Below, in pieces: positions 41,701 to 48,947 of a stretch of 48,947 nucleotides of DNA (its first letter is position 1; every line of letters starts with the position of its first letter). The stretch covers positions 1-48,947 of the forward strand of contig LWCA01000136.1 in NCBI GenBank assembly GCA_001642005.1, given 5' to 3'. The notes beneath the pieces are model-generated. The model saw only the letters and a program-made list of their open reading frames with translations, did not search any database and had not been told where the DNA came from. This DNA comes from Intoshia linei (Eukaryota > Orthonectida > Rhopaluridae). The translations under genes and the position numbers were made by a program.

Positions 41701-44700
41701 GGTGGTGTTAAAAATCCACGATGTGGCAATAAAACAGATTCTTTAGATGAATGAATGTCTTCTAACAATTTATCTCGAATCTATATAACATTTAATATTA
41801 ATAAACTAATCTATAATTTGTTAATGACAAATCTAAGGTATTAAATCATTTTGATAGTGATCTATTAATAATAATAATTAATTAATAATAACCACATTAA
41901 ATTGTAAATTATATTATATGGTTAAAGAACAAATTAATTTTTTTTCTAGAAATAATATATATAAATAAATAGTATGAAACAGTTTAATTGACAACTCAAA
42001 TGAATTACATGAGTATTCCGAAGTGTATTATAACCGCAATATAATGACACTTAATAAATTCAGAAATGGTTTTGTGATATTAGTTCTCTAATCAAAAATA
42101 ACAATGTAGGGCAATATAAAAACGTATTTTATATAGATTACAATTATAGTGGCTTGTAGATAAACCCGAGGAGAATTAATATGCTCGGGTAAATGAAAAT
42201 TAACAACAATAAAAAAACAAGATATTGTGTACATAATCGGGTTATTTGAACTTTTAAACATTTTGGTATTATAAATAGAAAAATTAAGATTAGTATAAAT
42301 TTAACAAAATTAAGAAATTTTATAGTATTACTATTATTACTTATTATTTTAAAATACATAAAGTAGGTATGTCACATACCTCTTTACCTTTTCACGACCC
42401 TACGTTTAGACAATATCAAGAGCTAACCGGCAGATCCAATAATTTCATCATCATTAAAGATAATCAAAGAATAAAAAAGACAGGAAGGGATGAGGACCCA
42501 CTTATGTTTATATGAATTATTGTATATTCATTTTGATATAATTTTGAATTTTTAAACCCGCATCTTACAATTACATTCTTATTTTAGAAATTTTCCATAC
42601 CCCAAATTTGCTTTTTGTTTTGGTGACCAATGTATTCAGCATTTTGTTTAAAGGAGAATCATCATCATCATTATTATCAGACATGGTATTTTCTGCATCT
42701 TTAATTAAAGAATGCCGTGAGCTCAAATATCCACTAGATTCAATACGACCAATCAATTGGCCAGCCAACTGATTAGGATAAACAATAAGAGCATCTTGTG
42801 ACAGTAAAAGAGTTTCCATAATAATTTGTAAATCCTTATCTTTAGGCCACTTTTTTCTAGCCATTCTGAGATCTGACAGAATGTACCTAAAATAGATATA
42901 TAAAAAATTGAACACATCGACACTTGATAGATTTAAAATCAAAAAACATACGGCAAAGATTTAGCTTTCAATTTAGTCAACAAAAATTGATAATTACATA
43001 GAGCATCTAATTTCAGATTATTTATATTATTTGATAAAATTAAGTGATAAGGTAATTGCATTATTTTTCGAACATTAAAATCTCCATTATCATAAACATA
43101 AGGTTGTTTATCTACATACCGCAAAGCACTAAGTTTCTCTCCCTTTTTACTTTGATATGGCTTTGGCGTTTCAGCCCAAGTTCCATTAAAATATTCAGCC
43201 AACAATTGATGCGAATATACTATCAAAGTATCATTGCCCAAATACCTCTTTGTAGCAGTCTCAATAAATTGCCGATGATACCAATAAATAATTTCGATTC
43301 CATCCATACCACGATTGACGAGGTATTCTTCCATGTCCGTTTTTAACCTTACCCATAACAATGGTGGTAGTCGACGCATTGGTGGCGTCCAAAATTGATA
43401 TACATCATTCAAAACATGATCAGAAAGAGATAGTAAATCTTCAATTTCCAATTCACTTAAACCACCATCTGATGCACAAATATACCCTAAAGCATGTCGA
43501 ACCAGCATGTACCCATGCTTTTTTTCCAATTTACAGAAAAAATTCACAATCATGTCTGTAATATTAATTTGCAGTTGAGTTTGAGAGGGAGGATCGAATG
43601 AATGCCAACCTAAAGTTTCGTCATAACTTAATTTTAAAAACAATGGCAAAGGGCAATATTTTTGAAACGCTAATAGTAAGGCTGCGTGTTGTAATTCTGT
43701 CAATCGTCGAGAATCCAATTTTAACCATTTAAGTACAATCATTTCAGAATCTTTTTTTGTTATTTGTGTTAATTTTAATATGTTGGGGTTTTTGGGGTAT
43801 AATATCTATTTAATAATTTTAAATATAATTTTTCATTTAATACTAATAATCTGTCGAAGCATTGGTATATTGAATCTCCGATTGTCGATAATACTAATCG
43901 AGTTGTAATTGGAATGTTTTTGGGTAGCCAGTGTAATTGTCTACCTCCATCTACAGCATCCAATTGATCCAGTGAATCAAGAAATATTATCAATATTTTT
44001 CCGCTGTTTTGCGAAAATCGTATAGATTGATCAAACAACTCTACGATATATTTCAATTCCTAAATTTTAATTTTAATCATTATGTGACTTTTAGAAAGTA
44101 CTGCATTTATTGTTTAAAGTAATTTACAGAATTGTGAACGATATATGTAAATTTAAAAAAAAACGAGTCCCTTTTTGGATTTTTTGGATGTAAGGGGATA
44201 TTTTTATAGCAAGTTTGGGATCCACTGATTTAACAGTGACAGTAATAAATATATTATTTTTTAATTAACATCCTTACTTATATAATATGCTATGCAATAT
44301 TTTTTTGTTTGTGTGTTACCATTTATTTCAATAACTACCAGTCTTAGAATTTTAAGTCCACATTTCAATTATAGTTTTTTTCCGAAATGTTAGCAAAATA
44401 AATTTCAACCTACCAAACTCACATCTTACGGGTCAAAAACCCCAATTATCCTTTTTTTGAAAATCAAACTAGTTCGAGAATTTAAAAAAATATTCACTCT
44501 AATACGGATTTTAAATCATAAATATTATCATTAATTTAAATTTAAAAAAAATATATCTTCAGGGTCAAAACCACAAATCTTTTTTTAATTTTTATGAAAA
44601 CAGCCCTAAAATTTAAAAAAATTTATAGATCGTACACTTGTATCCTGTTAACACACAAAAAATTCAAATCTGAATAAGTAACGCCTTCACGGTTAAAAAA

Positions 44701-47700
44701 GTATTTTAGTATTCATATATTTTTTTTCCGAAATATTTTATTAAAACAAAAAATGTGAATAATTTACTGGTCCCGAAAATTAAAAAAATAAAAGGAGATT
44801 ATTCTGATCGACCTTATTCCAGTTGATATAAATACAAAATTGCAACCCCACAAATCAACGCATTGCCGGTGAAAAATAATTTTTAATATATTTTTCAAAT
44901 ATTTCGCTTAAAATAAAAATTGACAAGTAAATATTGGTTTCAAACATTATTTACATATATTAAATATCTGATACATATTATATATGTAATTATATTATAT
45001 ATAAATAAAAACCATTGAATCTATATCACATGGAGGAGTTTTATCAAACATGCAATGAATTTGAGATATCAAGCTCACCAGTAAAGGTCTTAAACTAGAG
45101 CTCATAGGAGTAGTTCCAAGAAAACTAAAAATAAATGCATAATTTACAAAAATATATAAAAATACCGATAAATTGTTACACCACTTGGTACATGCAATAA
45201 TGATTTTTTAATACCAACTGCAAACAAAGATGTTTTTCCACTTCCTGATTCTCCACTAATGATTAATGGATGCACTGAATTTCCTTTTAAGTAATTTCCA
45301 ATCGTCTAAATTGATTCAATACAAATACTTGAATACAAATATTTTAAAGTTCAATAAAAATTTTAAAAATAAATCTACAACTGTAATTCACCTGTAACGC
45401 GAAAAAAATGACAAATTTTTACTTTAATTGAAAGAATGCAATTTTTTTAAATATTCAATGTGGAAAATAATGCCCATATTTTCAAAAATTTTGTCGAGGT
45501 ATTTGATCCCTAAGAGGTTTCTCTCAGTATCGTAGGTTCGACTCTGTTCCAAGGGTCTTAACTTGAAATTTTAAATTTATCACACAAAATAATTGATATT
45601 CAACGATATCATTTTTATAAATTTTCAATTTGGAAAAATGAGGCCACTATTTTATATAAAACTTTAATCGATGTCAAAAGGAGTGTCGGAGTAGGTAGGT
45701 CGGTTCGGTTAATTTAAATAGTTAAACACAGGCACGTTATTAGCAACTATTTCTAACATTCTAAACTTTCAGGTTGTTGAATTTTATTTCGTATTTTAAA
45801 ATTTTACCTCTAATATGTCTTTTCTTCCATGATAGGATTTAACCTTACTCCTACAGAATAACATGTGTTGAACTACTTCATCATAAATTGGATTTTTTAT
45901 TTCATTGCATTCTCTTTTCTCGATTCCTCTTTTAATAAATTTCTTTAATTCATCTTCAAATAAATCGCATAATTCACTAATATATTTTTGATGTTCAGAT
46001 AAATTTGTATCGATACCTATTAAATATTTATTAAAATATAAACAACTAGTTCGACTGTTATGTTATGTTCGACCTCGTCAAAGTACGTAGCTCTGCTTAG
46101 TTTTCAGGTATGTATTTAAGCACATATTTTAGGTTAGAGTTTGTATTTTTAACATTTTTGAGGCACTTAGTCATTTATAATTTAAATTAATCGTTACGCA
46201 AGCTCACATTTCAACAACATTTATTTCATATAATAAAAATAATTAACCGTTTTCAGACCAATCGATTTCAAATTTAATAATATTTTTAGGTGGCAATTTT
46301 TGAGGTAATTTATATTCAGATAAATTGCTTAAAAGTACATTCGCATCATTTTCGTGTTCAGAAAATGTATTTTTGTGGCCATCTAATACATATATAATTA
46401 ATTAATAATAATTCGTAAATAATTAAATAGATTCATACCAAAATATTTGCTAAGTGTATTTGAAAACGAAGCATCTTCAATTCCATTAAATTTCCTTTTA
46501 AACCATAAACAACTCGATTCAACTTCAGCAGAATTTAAATTTATTATTCCTTCGTATAATTCTTTCTCAGTAACTAAATTATTTTAAACGCATAAATAAT
46601 AAGATGAGTATTTCAAAATTAATTAATTACCTGAAACAATATACGGTAAAACTTTTTCAGTGCTATTTAAATATGTTTTAGCACCATTAGATAAAATAAT
46701 TTGCATTCTTTCAAAAGAAGCCCACCATTCAGAACTTGCTGCCTTTTGTTTCTTTTCGTCGTTAGAAATATAATCTGGTAAAATCGTACTTATCCTTTTT
46801 AACACATAAGCTGGTGGAACTATGTTTTCGTCCTTCTTAAACCATCTAATATACGATTTACTTAAAATGTAATTAAACGCATTTACAGTTTAGTTATTAT
46901 TAGTTATTAAGTCTACCTTTAATTAAACTCAAAACTAATACTAAGCCAAGTTTTATCAAAATTTTATTCATGTGACAACTACGGTTAAAACGAGTAAATT
47001 TTTACTAATAAAAAACAATTTACTGAATTTTAGTAAAATGTTAGTAAAAATGGGAAAAATAAAAATTTTAATTACAGCTGTACAATGTATAAATTATTGC
47101 AAAAAAGATATTATAACCAGAGAAATAAAAATTTGATCTGTCTCATGCGTTATCAAAAAGATCCTAAATCACTAAAAAAAGTTAGAAGGTCAGACCCTCT
47201 CTTTGTAATGGCAGATAGGGTATCATTCGAAAGCTTACATCATTACTATCAAGGTTATTTAATAATTTTAAAATTATATAAAAGAATATTATTGAAAATT
47301 TTATTGTAAAAAAAAGTTTTGAAACTCGTATATGATCTACCGCTGAACATTAGATTTGAAAATTAACACTCAATGTAACTTTGAAAAAAGACTTGATAGT
47401 AAATGTGATACTATTTAAATTATGGTTGATAGAGAAATGAAAATGTTTTAAATTCAAGTTGGTTACCTATATCATTTATATATATTGCCAACTTCTATTT
47501 GTTCAGAAAAAGCGTTTTCTCATTCAGGAAATTGCTGACAGGAATTACCATTTCCCAAATGAGAAATCGAGTAGGCAATGAATCAAAAAATTATAAATAA
47601 ATAGTATTTCTATAATTAATTTTCTTTAAAAAAAATATTTCAGTTTATACTGTTTTACTAGTAAATTGTTAACCCTATTCACAATAATAATTATTGTTGT

Positions 47701-47991
47701 ACAAGGATCTACATCATAATTCTACACTATATATATTATAAGTCAAACACTACACAATAGTCACTTTAATGATGTTTAAACGTTATAGTATTTTTTACAT
47801 AATATTATAAAAACCCACCTTTTAATCATCTACTATCAATCATACCCATAAACAATAGTACGATACTACGTAATATACCTATCAATCAGTTGTTGGTCAA
47901 CTTCAGATAAATTTGAAGTTATTTTATGAAATTCTTTATGATCAATTTTTTTTGGAAATGGTCTGTATCCATATTTGTGTGATAGGAACGT
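32752..47991 (-). CDS. NACHT and WD-repeat domain protein (NWD1-like), N-terminus missing
   Basis: Nineteen exons on the minus strand: 47991-47879, 46860-46631, 46573-46439, 46382-46248, 46016-45808, 45305-45166, 45124-45013, 44059-43844, 43805-42952, 42886-42601, 41780-41612, 38103-37899, 37835-36655, 36023-35914, 35833-35614, 35566-35468, 34910-34726, 33039-32898 and 32783-32752. Every phase agrees, giving 1590 residues to the stop. An N-terminal region includes FLSHKYGYRPFP. The NACHT domain has P-loop GESGSGKTS (about residue 292) and Walker B ILIIFLDSLDQLD (about 381). A winged-helix/superhelical part contains DVYQFWTPPMRRLPPLLW and IIYWYHRQFIE, typical of NWD1/NWD2 proteins. From about residue 810 come WD40 repeats (for example GELLLSF, IIRLWDRSL). 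These STAND-class ATPases are thought to be signalling scaffolds; the function here is unknown. The first exon(s) upstream of 47991 are not seen. Confidence 0.9.
33077..33340. mobile_element. hAT-type miniature element, second copy
   Basis: Starts 'cagggtgcacgacct', ends 'aggttgtgcaaccctg', with flanks 'gcctatgc' and 'gtctaggc' (6 of 8 match). It is in opposite orientation to the copy at 30690 ('gtagtatcaatgagtaaagtagct' in pieces is the reverse complement of that copy). It lies in an intron of the NACHT-WD gene, 37 nt from the exon at 32898-33039. Confidence 0.75.
33855..34400. mobile_element. Possible hAT-like remnant
   Basis: 'aggactgtccaactttttac' at the left and 'cataggttggtcacccctg' at the right resemble degraded inverted hAT termini. 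The interior has 'atgcgcc'/'aatgcgctac' near both ends. No coding sequence is present. It lies in an intron of the NACHT-WD gene. Confidence 0.4.
35009..35381 (-). mobile_element. Helitron-like element, reversed, with internal triplication
   Basis: Both ends are intact in reverse orientation: A|TCCTAACTT... at 35381 and ...hairpin...CTAG|T at 35009. The interior carries three copies of 'cctactattcactattatc' (or 'ccactattc...') near 35115, 35210 and 35278, and two of 'gtggttcccaaa'. It lies in a NACHT-WD intron, 87 nt from the exon at 35468-35566. Confidence 0.8.
39023..39316 (-). pseudogene. pogo/Tigger-like transposase C-terminal remnant
   Basis: On the minus strand 'WQRVKTETIKNCFSKTKIF' matches the conserved C-terminal block of pogo/jerky-type DDE transposases (W..V...TI.NCF.KAGF type). 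It is followed, after a stop and a frame change, by acidic sequence (MNIDFDEYSRSDEN...). It is broken and only a tail survives. A pogo-type terminus, TA-flanked 'cagtgctatcgcgctaag' (reverse of 41356-41373), may be the other end of this element, with the hAT copy inserted between. Confidence 0.5.
39782..41200 (+). pseudogene. hAT-superfamily transposase pseudogene
   Basis: Four open blocks on the plus strand (39782-40162, 40177-40476, 40610-40843, 40905-41150) are separated by stops and frame changes. Recognisable segments in order: KYDLARHVRSNFL (BED-like zinc-finger remnant), LGKTKCSRIITKAIS, FSLILDESTDV (hAT catalytic-core motif), ISNCFAIGTDGASNLCGIRN, KCICHSLHLACSYA, and the C-terminal dimerisation block CCLPISNATVEKIFSKV. 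A terminus-like 'cagtgttgtcagatgttgcg' lies at 39350, but no matching right end is found. It is in the 3.5-kb intron (38104-41611) of the NACHT-WD gene, opposite strand. It is dead but not ancient, since long blocks survive. Confidence 0.8.
41781..42600 (-). other. NACHT-WD intron, no gene seen
   Basis: An 820-nt intron between the end of the superhelical region and the first WD exon. A 71-codon minus-strand frame at 42144-42359 is only hydrophobic AT-rich sequence and no splice support was found. Confidence 0.5.
43806..43843 (-). other. 38-nt intron hidden inside an apparently open region
   Basis: Read through, the NACHT frame runs into a stop (…TPKTPTY). Removing 'gtattaaatg...attaaatag' joins ...CFDRLL to ILYPKNPNILKLTQITKKD and restores the frame with the next 284 codons. 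The size matches the 37-50 nt introns elsewhere, so this is an intron rather than a frameshift. Confidence 0.75.
44271..44940 (+). mobile_element. Helitron-like element, 3'-truncated
   Basis: Starts TCCTTACTTATATAATATGC after A and follows the 4001 copy through 'ttccagttgatataaataca' and 'ggtgaaaaataatttttaat', stopping before the hairpin end. It occupies the intron of the NACHT-WD gene between exons 45013 and 44059. At 46045-46075 'actagttcgactgttatgt' may be another, very decayed, reversed 3' end. Confidence 0.7.
46861..47878 (-). other. NACHT-WD intron, with one open plus-strand stretch
   Basis: This intron holds no recognisable element. A plus-strand open stretch at 47085-47261 has an acceptor-like 'aattacag' before an ATG and a donor-like 'caag|gttatt' after it. 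It is discussed as a finding and is not called as a gene. Confidence 0.4.
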
Positions 47992-48072
47992 CTAAAAATT
48001 ACATAAATGAGTAAATTTAGACATGTGTTACTACCGTGAATATCATTAATTATTAATTTTATGCAAATGGTA

Positions 48073-48674
48073 CAGTTCGACCTCGCTTTGGACAAACCTC
48101 GGTGTGGGGCATATTCAGTTTTTGGGGCACTTTTTCAGAATTATGTTAATTTTATAGTATTATAGTATAGTAATATTGATGGCATAGTAATATATGTAAA
48201 ATTAACCCCGCTTTTGGGGTAAAAATGTTGTAAATATAATATATATAAGTATAATTCCTATAGTGATTATTTTGAAAAATTTTGATGAAAATTAAATTTA
48301 TTTAAATATTTTACATATATTTTTATATGTATTTATGATAATTCATTAATTTTTCATTAATACCTATATTTTAATATCTGATAACTTATTAATTACTATT
48401 CTAGATTAGAAAGTAACTATAAATCTAAAAATTAAGTATACATAATAATGTATAATTAAAAAATATTCATAACTTTGATTTGATATTTTTATTAATTTTT
48501 TTTAGGTATTTACCTGAAAATATCACCCTAAAGCGTGTTGGACTCTAATAGAAACAAATATAATATACTATATGGAAATAGTTTAAATATTCAATGAAAA
48601 ATTAGATAAATTATTAAAACCCTTGATTTTAGGACACTTTTCAAAAAATGGTGCCCCAATCCGAGGTCCCACTG
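48073..48674. mobile_element. TA-flanked pogo-like non-autonomous element
   Basis: The left end reads 'cagttcgacctcg' then 'cggtgtggggca'. The right end in reverse complement reads 'cagtgggacctcgg' then 'attggggcacc'. TA lies at both borders. CAGT...ACCTCG is typical of pogo/Tigger termini. The element is about 600 bp, with an AT-rich, non-coding interior. It lies upstream of the first visible NACHT-WD exon, so it may separate that exon from its missing 5' exon(s). Confidence 0.65.
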
Positions 48675-48947
48675 TATAACATTTATAATTATAATAATAA
48701 ATTAAATAAAAAAATAAATAAAATAAATGAAATTATAAATAAAGTACATAATTTACAATGTGTAATAATAGTAATGTATAATTTTAACTTATATAACACT
48801 GTCCAACATTGCAAAAAGAAACTTATTGTAACATATTAAAATAATCAGCTAATTTTTGTGGTTCTAACGATTTACATATTTTTTAAATTGAAAATCGAAA
48901 ACATGTGATATTTTAATTAGTAATTTTACTATTCTATTAAATTTTTA

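Noticed and set aside
43056..43561. Plus-strand frames over the NACHT-WD exon
   Set aside because: They are shadows of the minus-strand exon 42952-43805, which carries family motifs.

Overview
The window is AT-rich (roughly three quarters A+T by eye) eukaryotic nuclear DNA. Genes are split by GT-AG introns, many only 37-50 nt long, and long introns are full of transposon debris. The gene set (an SK-type calcium-activated potassium channel, the LisH-AAA protein KATNAL2, a NACHT-WD40 protein, and NOG1) points to a small-intron invertebrate animal. I cannot name the species. Exons were found by reading homology and splice phase. For NOG1, the SK channel, the cyclotransferase and the NACHT-WD gene the inferred exon junctions keep frame throughout, which is strong support. 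KATNAL2 keeps frame at every junction except one near the LisH exon.

Layout, left to right. 1-1330: non-coding, repeat remnants. 1331-3873 (-): three-exon orphan gene, helical and possibly armadillo-like. 4001-4895: Helitron-type element. 5135-10192 (+): complete 14-exon NOG1/GTPBP4. Its 2.46-kb intron 2 holds a two-exon gene on the opposite strand (6826-7171) and several transposon remnants. 10663-20163 (+): SK channel with a very long N-terminal region and a possible cassette exon. 20502-21493 (+): gamma-glutamylcyclotransferase-like domain fused to what looks like a MAPR/cytochrome-b5-like haem-binding domain. 21551-31074 (-): KATNAL2, ending 57 nt from the cyclotransferase stop. 32752-47991 (-): at least 19 exons of a NACHT and WD-repeat protein (NWD1-like). 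Its N-terminus is missing and probably lies beyond the right edge. One of its introns holds a decayed hAT transposase and a pogo-like transposase tail.

The genes are unrelated housekeeping, ciliary/neuronal and signalling genes. They do not form a pathway or an operon.

The most distinctive layer is mobile DNA. About ten copies or fragments belong to one family of non-autonomous Helitron-like elements. They start with TC, end with a hairpin (TGTAC-GTA-GTACA) followed by CTAG, and sit between A and T. One copy ends 13 nt inside a KATNAL2 intron, next to a splice donor. There are also several TA-flanked (pogo/mariner-type) and hAT-type miniature elements.
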